A DNA stretch of 64,000 nt from Burkholderia humptydooensis (GTDB taxonomy: Bacteria > Pseudomonadota > Gammaproteobacteria > Burkholderiales > Burkholderiaceae): contig NZ_CP013381.1 of the NCBI RefSeq assembly GCF_001513745.1, positions 62,001 through 126,000 of the forward strand, read 5' to 3'. How positions within the stretch are numbered: the first letter of the stretch is position 1; each line of letters begins with the position of its first letter. Position numbers and translations under genes: made by a program. This document shows, piece after piece, positions 1 to 8,090 of the stretch. The notes beneath the pieces are model-generated. The model searched no databases and was not told the DNA's origin. It saw only the letters and a program-made list of their open reading frames with translations.

Positions 1-2
1 AC

Positions 3-302
3 GTCGCGGTCGTCGTCGACGAGAAAGCGAACCGCGGCAAAGCGAGCATCGCTGCGTTGAATCTCCTGACGCAGGCGGGCATTCCATCGCGCACGGTTTC
101 CATCTACCCCATCCACCACGACAAATACATCGTGATCGACGGTGCGCAGATCGAGACCGGCTCATTCAACTACAGCAGCGCGGCGCGGCGCAATAGCGAG
201 AACGCGGTCCTGATCTCGCAGTGCCCCGCCGTCGCGCGCAGCTACCTTCAGCACTGGCAATCGCGCTGGTCACAGGGTAGCGACTACGTCCTCCCCTATT
301 GA
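3..302 (+). CDS. PLD-family nuclease, C-terminal part (5' end outside window)
   Basis: The reading frame is open from base 3 and has no upstream stop, so the gene begins before the window; about 99 C-terminal residues are visible. The motif HHDKYIVIDG matches the HxK(x)4D catalytic signature of the phospholipase D superfamily. The following GSFNYSSAA segment is typical of the small Nuc-type, metal-independent endonucleases of that superfamily. Such nucleases are common inside conjugation operons and are usually exported. The next gene starts 9 bp downstream on the same strand, so it probably belongs to the transfer operon. Signal peptide and full length cannot be judged. Confidence 0.85.
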   Translation, partial: VAVVVDEKANRGKASIAALNLLTQAGIPSRTVSIYPIHHDKYIVIDGAQIETGSFNYSSAARRNSENAVLISQCPAVARSYLQHWQSRWSQGSDYVLPY

Positions 303-311
303 GGTCTATCC

Positions 312-1070
312 ATGGAAACGGCCATCGACGCTTTGCCAATGCACAACGATCGTCATGCGGACGGATTGCATCCGGCAGGTGCGGGTGCGGTCACACCGTC
401 CGAGGCGGCCTTGAATCAGCTGCTCGACTTCATCATCACGTCCGGAGAACATGCCGCGCCGCTGCCGCCCCAGGATGTGTTGGCGCAGCGCCTCGACGTC
501 AGCCGGGTCGTGGTCCGCGAGGCGGTCGTACAGCTGATCGCCCATGGCATGCTCACCGCCTCGCCGCGACGTGGCACGTACATCACCGAACGTCGCAAAT
601 GGCGCGTCGTGAACCCGAACGTTCTGCACTGGCGCGCCCAATCGAAGCCGGATCGCGCCGCGCTCCTCGACGAACTCGCGGCGATCGCCACCCTGATCGG
701 CCCGTCGGCCGCGGCCGACGTCGCGGTCCACGCGGACGATGCCGCGATGGAGCGCATCCTCGCCACGTGCGCCACCCGGTGCGCTGCGCGCGACGGCCGG
801 ACGTTTCGCGCGGCGTGCTCGAACCTGTACCTCGCGGTCTTCTCGGCCTGCAAAAACTCCCTGTTCTGTCAGTTGGGCGCCCTCGCGGTCGAATGGTGGG
901 CGCACGGCGGAACTGACCCGGATCTGGCGTTCGATGTGTCCACCATCGAACTGACGCGCCTGGCCGTTCTGGAAGCCGCGTGGCGCGATCGCGACGCGTC
1001 GGCCGCGCACGACGCCATGCGCGAGCTGGTGGCCGTCGACTATTGCAACGGAGCGAATCGGCATGCCTGA
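312..1070 (+). CDS. GntR/FadR-type transcriptional regulator
   Basis: A 252-residue protein with an N-terminal winged helix at about residues 33-95. The pattern LAQRLDVSRVVVREAV followed by GMLTASPRRGTYI is the recognition-helix and wing pattern of GntR proteins. The remaining helical region, about residues 115-245, fits the FCD effector domain of the FadR subfamily by length and position, but its metal ligands are not obvious. Being embedded in a transfer operon is unusual for this family; it may regulate transfer genes or be cargo. The stop overlaps the next gene start by 8 bp, so the two are probably coupled. The effector is unknown. Confidence 0.8.
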   Translation: METAIDALPMHNDRHADGLHPAGAGAVTPSEAALNQLLDFIITSGEHAAPLPPQDVLAQRLDVSRVVVREAVVQLIAHGMLTASPRRGTYITERRKWRVVNPNVLHWRAQSKPDRAALLDELAAIATLIGPSAAADVAVHADDAAMERILATCATRCAARDGRTFRAACSNLYLAVFSACKNSLFCQLGALAVEWWAHGGTDPDLAFDVSTIELTRLAVLEAAWRDRDASAAHDAMRELVAVDYCNGANRHA

Positions 1071-1266
1071 CGGACTCGATACCCCAAAGGCACCGCCGGT
1101 CCGCGGACGAAATCTCCTGTCGATCGGCTGGACGATCGTCGGCGTGCTCGCCATCGGCATCGCCGCGTGCGCGCTCGTGAAGATCGGGCTGACCGGCGCG
1201 CTCGGGTGCCTGGTCTTCGGTGCGGGCGCTATCTGGGCCGGTCACAGATCCCGGCGCTGGGAGTGA
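1063..1266 (+). CDS. small two-helix membrane protein
   Basis: A 67-residue protein with two adjacent hydrophobic stretches at about residues 17-37 and 39-60 and a basic C-terminal tail. I do not recognise the family. It overlaps the regulator gene upstream by 8 bp and ends 2 bp before the start of the S26 peptidase gene. This tight packing supports real translation as part of the transfer operon. Small inner-membrane proteins at this place in F-like operons sometimes assist pilus assembly (TrbI or TraQ type), but no sequence feature supports such an assignment here. Confidence 0.6.
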   Translation: MPDGLDTPKAPPVRGRNLLSIGWTIVGVLAIGIAACALVKIGLTGALGCLVFGAGAIWAGHRSRRWE

Positions 1267-1268
1267 TC

Positions 1269-1802
1269 ATGTCGCTATCCGCCCCCTCTCTCGACGCACG
1301 CATCGCACGCCGGACGCTGCGATACCGGATCGTGCGCTTCGTCCTCATCGGCTCGTGCCAATGGCTCGCGCTCGGTGCGTTCGCCTGCTGGGCGCTGACG
1401 CCGTGGTTCGATTTCTCGATCAACCTCACGCAGAGCTTGCCGGGCACGCTCTACGTGACGCACATCGGCGCACCGGTCAATCGGGGCGACCTGGTGGCGT
1501 TCTATTGGCATGGGGGCGCGACCTACCCGCAGGGCGTTGTGTTCATCAAGCGCGTGATGGGCGTCGCCGGCGACGTCGTGACCGTGCGTAACGGCGTCTA
1601 TTACGTGAACGACACCCGGATCGGCGTCGCCAAGCCGCACACGCGCGCGGGCGTCCCGCTCGCGCCCGCTCGGCCCGGCGTGATCCAGCCTGATTCGTAC
1701 TTTGTCTCAACCCCGCACCCGGACAGCCTCGATTCCCGCTACGCGCTGACCGGTAATGTCCCGCGCTCGGCCATTCAGGGGAGGGCCTATGAAGTCTTCT
1801 GA
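1269..1802 (+). CDS. traF: TraF-type S26 signal peptidase of the conjugation system
   Basis: A 177-residue membrane-anchored peptidase. One transmembrane segment at about residues 22-44 is followed by NLTQSLPGTLY, which holds the catalytic serine (about S56) in the NxTxSLP motif of conjugative TraF/LepB-like peptidases. The IKRVMGVAGD box supplies the general-base lysine (about K94). Enzymes of this kind process the pilin or other mating-pair components in the periplasm. I chose ATG 1269, directly after the preceding stop; longer in-frame starts would run into the upstream gene. The stop lies 14 bp inside traW. This protein is distinct from the thioredoxin-like TraF at 8091. Confidence 0.85.
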   Translation: MSLSAPSLDARIARRTLRYRIVRFVLIGSCQWLALGAFACWALTPWFDFSINLTQSLPGTLYVTHIGAPVNRGDLVAFYWHGGATYPQGVVFIKRVMGVAGDVVTVRNGVYYVNDTRIGVAKPHTRAGVPLAPARPGVIQPDSYFVSTPHPDSLDSRYALTGNVPRSAIQGRAYEVF

Positions 1803-2445
1803 ACGGTTCCCCGCATGGCAATGCGCGCTCGCGCTCGTGCTGGCCGCCGCTACGGCCGACAGCGCATGCGCCGGCATGCTCGGGACGGTCGGTCCGACCT
1901 ACCCGATCGCTGAGCAGAGCGCGGTCGACCAGATCCTTGCGCACCTGCGCAAGAAGGCCCAGACGGGCGAGTTCGCCCGGCTCCAACAGGAAGCCGTGCG
2001 CCGATCGCTGAACAGCGCGCGCAATCCCGCGCCCGTCGACGGCATCCGGACGGCGACCGCTCGCAGCGAGCAACTGATCGATCCAACCGTCACGTATGCC
2101 GAACCGGTGCGCACGGACGACGGCCGCATCGTGATCCCGGCGGGGACCAGGGTGAATCCGCTTGACATCATGCCCTTCACCGAGACGCTCGTGTTCTTCG
2201 ACGGTCGTGATCCGGAGCAAGCGGCGGCGGTGGCCCGGCTGCTCGCGCGCTCGAACGCGCGGGTCAAACCGGTGCTGATTGCGGGGTCCTGGCTCGACCT
2301 GACCAAGCAATTCAAGACACAGGTCTACTTCGATCAGAACGGCACGTTGTCGCATCGCTTCGGCATCTCCGAGGTGCCGGCGCTGATCCGGCAGCAAGGC
2401 AAGGTGCTGTCGCTTTCCGTTGTGCCGGCGCGGGAGCTGAACTGA
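1789..2445 (+). CDS. traW: F-type conjugal transfer protein TraW
   Basis: A 218-residue protein with an N-terminal signal peptide (about residues 1-29). Its body matches TraW of F-like systems: a TYPIAEQ segment near the mature N-terminus, VTYAEPVRT, a DIMPFTETLVFFDGRD segment, and a C-terminal block with FGISEVPALIRQQ. TraW acts in the periplasm with TrbC and TraU in pilus assembly. Start ATG 1789 gives a proper signal peptide and overlaps the peptidase gene by 14 bp. The stop shares one base with the traU start. The order peptidase-TraW-TraU-TrbC is the classical F arrangement. Confidence 0.92.
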   Translation: MKSSERFPAWQCALALVLAAATADSACAGMLGTVGPTYPIAEQSAVDQILAHLRKKAQTGEFARLQQEAVRRSLNSARNPAPVDGIRTATARSEQLIDPTVTYAEPVRTDDGRIVIPAGTRVNPLDIMPFTETLVFFDGRDPEQAAAVARLLARSNARVKPVLIAGSWLDLTKQFKTQVYFDQNGTLSHRFGISEVPALIRQQGKVLSLSVVPARELN

Positions 2446-3479
2446 TGCGACACGCCACGCCATCGTGCGCCACCCTGCTCGCCGTGCTGCGCCGCGTCGC
2501 GCTGCTCCTGATGCTCGGGTCTTGCTCGCTCGCCACGCACGCGCAGAGCCTGAACTGCAACGGCAAGTTTGCGAACCCGATCACCGACATCTGCTGGAGC
2601 TGCGTGTTTCCGATCTCGCTCGGCGGCACGCCGATCATCACGGCGGGCCAGGAGGACACGTCGAACCCGAGCGGATTGCTGTGCACCTGCGGCCCGGTGG
2701 TAGGACTCAAGATCGGGTTCTGGGAGCCCGTGCGGCGCGTCGACGTCACGCGTGTGCCGTACTGCTTCGTGTCGCTCGGTGGCGTGAAGATCGACCCCGG
2801 CATTCGCGCGCCCGAAGGCGAGATCCGGCAGCAGCAGGATCTGACGAAGCAATCCCGCTACCAGGTCCACTGGTATCTCGACCCGATCCTCTTCTGGCTC
2901 GAGGTACTGCTCGATTTCTCGTGCCTCGAAACCGGCAGCTTCGACGTCGCCTACCTCACTGAGATCGATCCGACCTGGAACGACGACGAGCTCACGATGC
3001 TGCTGAACCCGGAGACCTTCCTGTTCGGCAACCCGATCGCGCAGGCCGCGTGCGCGGGCGACTGCGTGCTCTCGAGCGCCGGGTTCGGCAGCAACGCGCT
3101 GTTCTGGTGCGCCGGTTGCAATGGGTCCATCTACCCGTTCAACGGCCACGTGCAGGCCCACATCTCTCACGTTCAGGCGAGCTCGCTGCTGGTTCAGCGT
3201 ATGACCGCCAAGTTGCATCGCGAAGGGCTGATGTGGGGCACCAGCGGTGGCGACGCGTTGTGCGGGCCGACGATCCAGCCGGTCATGGACAAGTCCCAAT
3301 ACAAGTACCAGATGCTCTATCCGATCCCGGAGACGACCAAGATCAACGGCCGCTGCTGCCAGCCCTACGGCCGCACCACGGCGATCTGGGGCGCCGGCAA
3401 GAGCTACCCGTACAAGGGCGAGGACTTCTCGTACATGGTCTTCCGCAAGAAGAACTGCTGCCTGGGGGTACTCCCATGA
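2445..3479 (+). CDS. traU: F-type conjugal transfer protein TraU
   Basis: A 344-residue exported protein, close to the usual TraU length of about 330. A signal peptide ends around the AQS site near residue 35. The mature part is rich in cysteine (for example CWSCVFP, CTCGP, CAGDC, CCQPYGR and a final KNCC), as expected of TraU, whose disulfides depend on periplasmic thiol enzymes. TraU acts in pilus assembly and DNA transfer. The start shares one base with the traW stop, and the end overlaps trbC by 4 bp (ATGA), so translation is coupled in both directions. Confidence 0.93.
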   Translation: MRHATPSCATLLAVLRRVALLLMLGSCSLATHAQSLNCNGKFANPITDICWSCVFPISLGGTPIITAGQEDTSNPSGLLCTCGPVVGLKIGFWEPVRRVDVTRVPYCFVSLGGVKIDPGIRAPEGEIRQQQDLTKQSRYQVHWYLDPILFWLEVLLDFSCLETGSFDVAYLTEIDPTWNDDELTMLLNPETFLFGNPIAQAACAGDCVLSSAGFGSNALFWCAGCNGSIYPFNGHVQAHISHVQASSLLVQRMTAKLHREGLMWGTSGGDALCGPTIQPVMDKSQYKYQMLYPIPETTKINGRCCQPYGRTTAIWGAGKSYPYKGEDFSYMVFRKKNCCLGVLP

Positions 3480-4192
3480 TCAGGAATTCGATCGCAGTGT
3501 GCATCGTATTGACGGCGATGTCGTCGTCGGCGCCGGCGGAACCAGGTACGCAGCGCGGCATCGTCGCCGATTCACCGTTCCCGACCGTAAGCGCGAAAGA
3601 TCGGATGCCGGCGGACGAGCGTATCCGCGCCGAGCAAGCGCGCATCGAGCGCGAACGCAAGCAGATGTTCGGCGACGTGCAACCGGCGCCGAACGCATTC
3701 CCGAATATCGCGACCCCGGCGCCTTCGCACGTCGATCCGCTGTCCATTGCTCGGCGTTACGAGGCGCGCGCCGGGCAACGCAAGCAGGGAGAGCTGCTCG
3801 CGTTCGCCAGTCTGTCGATGCCGGCCGAGTCGCTCAAGCGGTTGGTCCGCGACACGGCACGCGTTGGCGGGGTCGTGGTGCTGCGCGGGTTCAAGGATCG
3901 CTCGTTCAAGGCGACGGCCGCCGCCATCCAGGCGTTGGGCGTCGACACATCGGCCGTGCAGATCAATCCGAACGCGTTCAAGCAGTACCGCATCAGCGCG
4001 GTGCCGACGGTCGTGCTCGTCAAGGCCGACCACGTGCTCGATCTTGACGCCGAAGGTTGTGCGCTGCCGGAGAACTTCGCCGGCATCTCGGGGGATGTGA
4101 CGTTGCCGTACTCCCTTCGCGAGATTGCCCGGCGATCGCCGGCCTATCAATCGCTCGCGACCCGGATGCTCGCGAGCCTGGGGGAGCACTGA
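3476..4192 (+). CDS. trbC: F-type conjugal transfer protein TrbC
   Basis: A 238-residue exported protein. A short signal peptide ends near residue 22, then comes a charged helical stretch (about residues 45-65, rich in Glu and Arg). The C-terminal half matches the F-type TrbC domain: LLAFASLSMP, VVLRGFKDRSF and an AVPTVVLV segment in a thioredoxin-like fold. TrbC works with TraW in periplasmic pilus assembly; in some plasmids the two are fused. The start is the ATGA overlap with traU. The split TraN genes follow 2 bp after its stop. Confidence 0.9.
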   Translation: MIRNSIAVCIVLTAMSSSAPAEPGTQRGIVADSPFPTVSAKDRMPADERIRAEQARIERERKQMFGDVQPAPNAFPNIATPAPSHVDPLSIARRYEARAGQRKQGELLAFASLSMPAESLKRLVRDTARVGGVVVLRGFKDRSFKATAAAIQALGVDTSAVQINPNAFKQYRISAVPTVVLVKADHVLDLDAEGCALPENFAGISGDVTLPYSLREIARRSPAYQSLATRMLASLGEH

Positions 4193-4194
4193 TC

Positions 4195-5301
4195 ATGCGC
4201 CGCTCGCCATTCGTCGGATATCGAACACGGTTGTCGCGCGCTGCAGCTTTCCTCGTGGGTCTCGCGTTGTCGGCGGCGTTCGCGCAGTCGACGCCGGACG
4301 CGGCGTTCCAGGCAGGCAAGGACTTTGCCCGTGGGGGCAAGGACGCCGCCGCCGGCGCCGTGAGCACGACGACCGGTCAGCAGAACCTGCCGTACTACAA
4401 CACCAACGCGCCTGAATCCAGCCAGTTCGGTAACGGTCGGGGTGCGGTCGGCGCCGCCGGGTCGCAAAAGCAGATCAGCTGTCAGGGGTATCGCGCCGGC
4501 TCAGCGTTCGACCAGCAGGATTGCGACGCGGTCAACTTCATGACGCGCAATCCCACGGAGCGGACGAAATTCAAGATCGACAAGAACAAGGACCCGATCA
4601 TGACCGGCTCGCGCGACCTGATCAAGAATCCGGGCGCGGCGGCCGGGAGTTCCGCGCAGCAATGCCACGTCGAGCAGACCACGATTCCCGGCAAGACCGT
4701 CACCGAGACGTGCACCGACAGCATGACCGTCGACAACCAGTCGTGCTCGAAGGTGCTGTCCGTCGACGTCCAGATGAGCTGCCAGCAGAACGAGCTGATG
4801 CAGGCGCTGGACCTTCCGCGCAACGCGGTGGACCACGTGAAGATCTTCGCGAAATGCGATATGGCGGCCCAATCCAGATCGTATATCGAGATGACAGCCG
4901 ACGCATTCGGTATCCGCGGCGGCCAGGTCCGAAATGCCTTGGTGAAGATCCCGAAGGACGTCGCCACGATCCCGGCGGACCAGTGGGTGACGACCGCAGG
5001 GAACCGGACCGGCTACCTGCTCGTGATGACGCACCCGGACTGGGAGTACCGCATCCGTGACGTGCCCGTGTACATCCTCAGGGATTCTCTCGGATGTCAG
5101 CCGGGATCCACGTCCTGCTCGTATCACATCTACTGGGAATGGGCCGAGCGCCAGTACGACTGCGACACGGATGGCAACTGCGCGTTCCGTAACGACGTTT
5201 TGTCGTCAAACGAAGGAATCGCGACTGGCGTGATCGGCGTTACGTCAATCACGGACCACTGGGATAACCAGTGCCTGTATCTCGAGTCCCGTGCGCACTA
5301 G
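4195..5301 (+). CDS. traN: TraN-like mating-pair stabilisation protein, N-terminal-type half
   Basis: A 368-residue exported protein with a signal peptide cleaved near AFA-QS (residue 30). It has a Cys-rich region (CTDSMTVDNQSC, LSVDVQMSC) followed by a beta-rich tail that resembles the N-terminal and middle part of TraN. TraN is an outer-membrane protein that stabilises mating pairs through recipient surface proteins. Here the region corresponding to one long TraN (about 600 residues in F, longer in related systems) is spread over this gene and the next, which starts 7 bp after this stop. Start ATG 4195 gives a clean signal peptide; longer upstream readings are antisense-like and were ignored. 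Confidence 0.7.
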   Translation: MRRSPFVGYRTRLSRAAAFLVGLALSAAFAQSTPDAAFQAGKDFARGGKDAAAGAVSTTTGQQNLPYYNTNAPESSQFGNGRGAVGAAGSQKQISCQGYRAGSAFDQQDCDAVNFMTRNPTERTKFKIDKNKDPIMTGSRDLIKNPGAAAGSSAQQCHVEQTTIPGKTVTETCTDSMTVDNQSCSKVLSVDVQMSCQQNELMQALDLPRNAVDHVKIFAKCDMAAQSRSYIEMTADAFGIRGGQVRNALVKIPKDVATIPADQWVTTAGNRTGYLLVMTHPDWEYRIRDVPVYILRDSLGCQPGSTSCSYHIYWEWAERQYDCDTDGNCAFRNDVLSSNEGIATGVIGVTSITDHWDNQCLYLESRAH

Positions 5302-5308
5302 GCCCGTC

Positions 5309-6586
5309 ATGACCACACCGAACCCTCTCCTTCTCCGCGCCCGACATGGCCTCGCACGCGCCGCGTGGGCCGTCACAGCGGTGCTGGGGCTGTTCATGCA
5401 CACGCCGGCCGCAATAGCCGATCCGTCGTGCCAGAAGCTCAGCGAGATTTGCGTCGACGGCCCGTCGACGAAGAACGTCTCGGGCGTCGACGTCACGCGC
5501 GCGTGCTGGCGCTACACCGCGACGTACCAATGCCGCTCGGTTAGCGCCGCAAGCGACTGCCAGCCGCTGCGGGATCGGGGCTGCGGCCAGATCGGCACCC
5601 AGTGCATCGCCCGCGCCGATGATGGAACGTGCCTGACGCAGGAGAACACATTCCTATGCAAGACGTCGCCGGACCAGGTCGTCAACCAGACGGTCTGCGA
5701 CAAAGGCACGTTCTGCCAGAACGGGGTGGGCTGCTTCGATACGAGCTCGCCGCAGGACAAGGATTTCGGCAAATCCGTGGCGTACCTCGAAGCGGTCCGC
5801 GAAGCCGGCGTCTACGGTGTCAACCCGAACTCCGTCGAGATCTTCAAGGGCTACAAGGAATCCTGCAGTCTCAAGGGCGTCGGCGGCGCCACGCTGTCGA
5901 ACTGCTGTCAGTCGAATGACGGCGGCCAGGCCTTCATCAACTACGCAATGCTGGCGGTCGGCGCCGGCAAGGCGATCGCAACCGGCTCCAAGTACCTGTA
6001 CGACGGCCTCTACCAGACCGTCGACAGCACGCTGATGAGCAAGGGCGTCGGCGCGGCGAACAGCGTCACGTCGATCTTTACCGGCAGCGGCTTCACGCCC
6101 ACGTTCGGTGCGTACGGCTTCACCTTCAGTTTCTCGTTTTCGTCCGGGTTCACGTTCGTCGGGTTCGATCCCTCGTCATTTGCGCTGTCGATCGCCATCC
6201 AGCTCGTGCAGATGTGGCTGCGTTGCGACACGGCCGAGCAGACCCTGTCGCTCAAGCGCGGCCAGAACCTGTGCGTGCACGTCGCCACTTACTGCAGCAA
6301 GAAAGTGCTCGGCGTGTGCCTCGAGCGAAAACAGGACCACTGCTGCTTCAACTCGATCCTTGCGAAGCTGATCAACCGTCAGGGCCGGGCGCAACTCGGC
6401 ATGCCGATGGACCAGTGCGGCGGATTCAACCAGAGCCAGATCTCGCAGCTGGATTTCTCCACGATCGATTTCTCGGAATTCATTGCTTCCATCGCGCCGA
6501 AAAACCCCGATCAAGGCGCCATCACCGGAAACGTTCAGAAGACCGTGAACGACAAGGTGAGCGGTTACTACGGAAACGGAGACTGA
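5309..6586 (+). CDS. traN: TraN mating-pair stabilisation protein, C-terminal-type half
   Basis: A 425-residue protein with its own signal peptide (cleavage near residue 37), so it is not simply a frameshifted tail of the preceding gene. The mature part is very Cys-rich (CQKLSEIC, CLTQENTFLC, CDKGTFCQNGVGC). The C-terminal block DHCCFNSILAKLIN with MDQCGG is diagnostic of TraN. A Phe/Ser-rich hydrophobic stretch lies around residues 270-300. ATG 5309 was preferred to the upstream GTG 5291, which would overlap the preceding stop and lengthen the signal peptide. Most single-gene TraN proteins carry both regions in one chain. Confidence 0.8.
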   Translation: MTTPNPLLLRARHGLARAAWAVTAVLGLFMHTPAAIADPSCQKLSEICVDGPSTKNVSGVDVTRACWRYTATYQCRSVSAASDCQPLRDRGCGQIGTQCIARADDGTCLTQENTFLCKTSPDQVVNQTVCDKGTFCQNGVGCFDTSSPQDKDFGKSVAYLEAVREAGVYGVNPNSVEIFKGYKESCSLKGVGGATLSNCCQSNDGGQAFINYAMLAVGAGKAIATGSKYLYDGLYQTVDSTLMSKGVGAANSVTSIFTGSGFTPTFGAYGFTFSFSFSSGFTFVGFDPSSFALSIAIQLVQMWLRCDTAEQTLSLKRGQNLCVHVATYCSKKVLGVCLERKQDHCCFNSILAKLINRQGRAQLGMPMDQCGGFNQSQISQLDFSTIDFSEFIASIAPKNPDQGAITGNVQKTVNDKVSGYYGNGD

Positions 6587-6588
6587 AG

Positions 6589-7014
6589 ATGAGCGACCGC
6601 ACCCAGGCACTCGCATTCGAGCAGCTCCACGAGTTCACCGCGCCGGCCGCCCCCGCGGCCCCCGGCGGGGATATCGAGGCGTGGACCAACGGCGCGCGGT
6701 TCGCGCTCGCCGCGGTCGCGCGCGCGACGCTCGATCCGCTGACGGTGGCGCTCGAAGCGTGCGCCGCCGAGCAGGCGCGCTGCGTGGCGGCGCAACAACT
6801 CGAGTCGCCGCCTGAGCGCGACACCCTGCCGGATACGGTGCGGGCCGCGATCCGGACGATCGACCTGCAACTGGACTTGATCGCGGCGCGCGCGCCGGGC
6901 AAACGCGTCGACAAGGCGCCTGTCGTGCGTACGCTGACCCATCTCAAGGCCCGCCTGGAACGGGCGGTCTCGGCGACGCCCGGCCCTGCCACGGAGGTGC
7001 GCGATGACCACTAA
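6589..7014 (+). CDS. hypothetical alpha-helical protein
   Basis: A 141-residue, Ala-rich, soluble-looking protein with no signal peptide or membrane segment. Long amphipathic helices are likely (about residues 30-75 and 85-125). I do not recognise a family. It begins 2 bp after traN and overlaps the next gene by 11 bp, so it is read within the transfer operon. Codon use is GC-rich like its neighbours, which supports a real gene. Confidence 0.6.
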   Translation: MSDRTQALAFEQLHEFTAPAAPAAPGGDIEAWTNGARFALAAVARATLDPLTVALEACAAEQARCVAAQQLESPPERDTLPDTVRAAIRTIDLQLDLIAARAPGKRVDKAPVVRTLTHLKARLERAVSATPGPATEVRDDH

Positions 7015-7396
7015 AACTCGGATCACCCTCCCACGCGACATCGCCGTCTGCATCAGCTGCGGTTGTGACGATTTCCATGCGTGTTGGGACGACGCGCACG
7101 AAAGCCCGTGTTTCTGGGAGCGGGTCGACTACGGCGCAGGTCTTGGGGTATGCAGCGCCTGCCCGGAGCGCGCCAGCGCCTGGGACGCCAGTGATCGCAC
7201 AGAGCGCGTGCCCGCCGGGGGCCTCGACCAGTCTGATCCCGACAGCCATCTGGATTTCGTTCCCGGGACGAGCGCGTCTTCGACGACGCGACAAACGGGA
7301 GGCCTGGACGCCGCTCGGCGCAACGCGGCATCCGTGTCCGATGCGGCCGCCACTGACGACCGTGCCGGACGTTTCCATAACGGGAGTTCATCGTGA
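7004..7396 (+). CDS. small Cys-rich putative zinc-binding protein
   Basis: A 130-residue protein. Residues about 15-55 carry a Cys/His-rich pattern (CISCGC, then HACWDD, SPCFW and CSACPE) compatible with a small zinc-binding module of a kind seen in short phage and plasmid proteins. The C-terminal half is low-complexity, rich in Ala, Ser, Thr and Asp, and may be disordered. It starts 11 bp inside the preceding gene and overlaps the next by 4 bp. Function unknown. Confidence 0.55.
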   Translation: MTTKTRITLPRDIAVCISCGCDDFHACWDDAHESPCFWERVDYGAGLGVCSACPERASAWDASDRTERVPAGGLDQSDPDSHLDFVPGTSASSTTRQTGGLDAARRNAASVSDAAATDDRAGRFHNGSSS

Positions 7397-7701
7397 ACCA
7401 CTTCTCTGCTTCATTCGCCCCGCACCCTGACGTTCAACTCGCGCTGATGATGTTGATCCGGCATGTGCACCGGGTTGCTGCCTCGCAAGCCGCTCGCGTT
7501 GCGTCCGGGGACGCAACGGCAGCGCAGGCGTGTGCTGCGGTGATCCGGCACGGCACGTCGCTGGCGGTCACCGCGCACTACTTCGGCGCCGACGATATCG
7601 CCGATGCGATTGCGGCGGTCACGGATCGGGAGGCAGCACGCCTGAACCCGGCGTGGTGCGATGCCGAACCGTCAGCGGTGGCGGCTGGAGAACCTGCATG
7701 A
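7393..7701 (+). CDS. hypothetical helical protein
   Basis: A 102-residue, Ala-rich helical protein without signal peptide or membrane segment; family not recognised. It is linked to both neighbours by 4-bp overlaps (starts at 7393, next starts at 7698), which is the main evidence that it is translated. It is one of three consecutive small coupled genes between traN and traF. Confidence 0.5.
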   Translation: MNHFSASFAPHPDVQLALMMLIRHVHRVAASQAARVASGDATAAQACAAVIRHGTSLAVTAHYFGADDIADAIAAVTDREAARLNPAWCDAEPSAVAAGEPA

Positions 7702-8087
7702 GCATGCTCCGCCACTGCCCTGCTGCTCAGGTGTTCCCCGTGCTTGCCCTGCTTGCTTGCATGGCCGCCACGCCGACGCGCGCGCAGGTCGACGGCCAGG
7801 TCGTCGACACGCCGCTGCTGCTCATCGCGGATGCGATCCACATCGGCCATGCGCACGGCATCGTAGCAGGACCGATCGCCGAGCAGTTCCGGCGCCAGTT
7901 CAATGCGTCGGGATTGCTGACCGTCGATGTCAGCACCGTGCGCGCGCTCCGCAATCCCGAGTGCAAGCGGCTCAAGCTCGTCTGGTCTCAGGCGGGGGCG
8001 CGCACGCCGAACGGGCTGGATACGGCGGTGTTGACCACCGAGATGAACATTTGCGCCGACGGCAGCCCGCCCGGCGACTCGGAGTGA
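7698..8087 (+). CDS. small exported hypothetical protein
   Basis: A 129-residue protein with a signal peptide (hydrophobic core about residues 12-25, cleavage near TRA-QVDG). The mature domain has two cysteines (NPECKRLK and MNICADG). Family not recognised; a periplasmic accessory of the transfer machine is plausible because its neighbours are periplasmic. The start lies in a 4-bp overlap with the preceding stop, and traF begins 3 bp after its own stop. Confidence 0.6.
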   Translation: MSMLRHCPAAQVFPVLALLACMAATPTRAQVDGQVVDTPLLLIADAIHIGHAHGIVAGPIAEQFRRQFNASGLLTVDVSTVRALRNPECKRLKLVWSQAGARTPNGLDTAVLTTEMNICADGSPPGDSE

Positions 8088-8090
8088 GCG

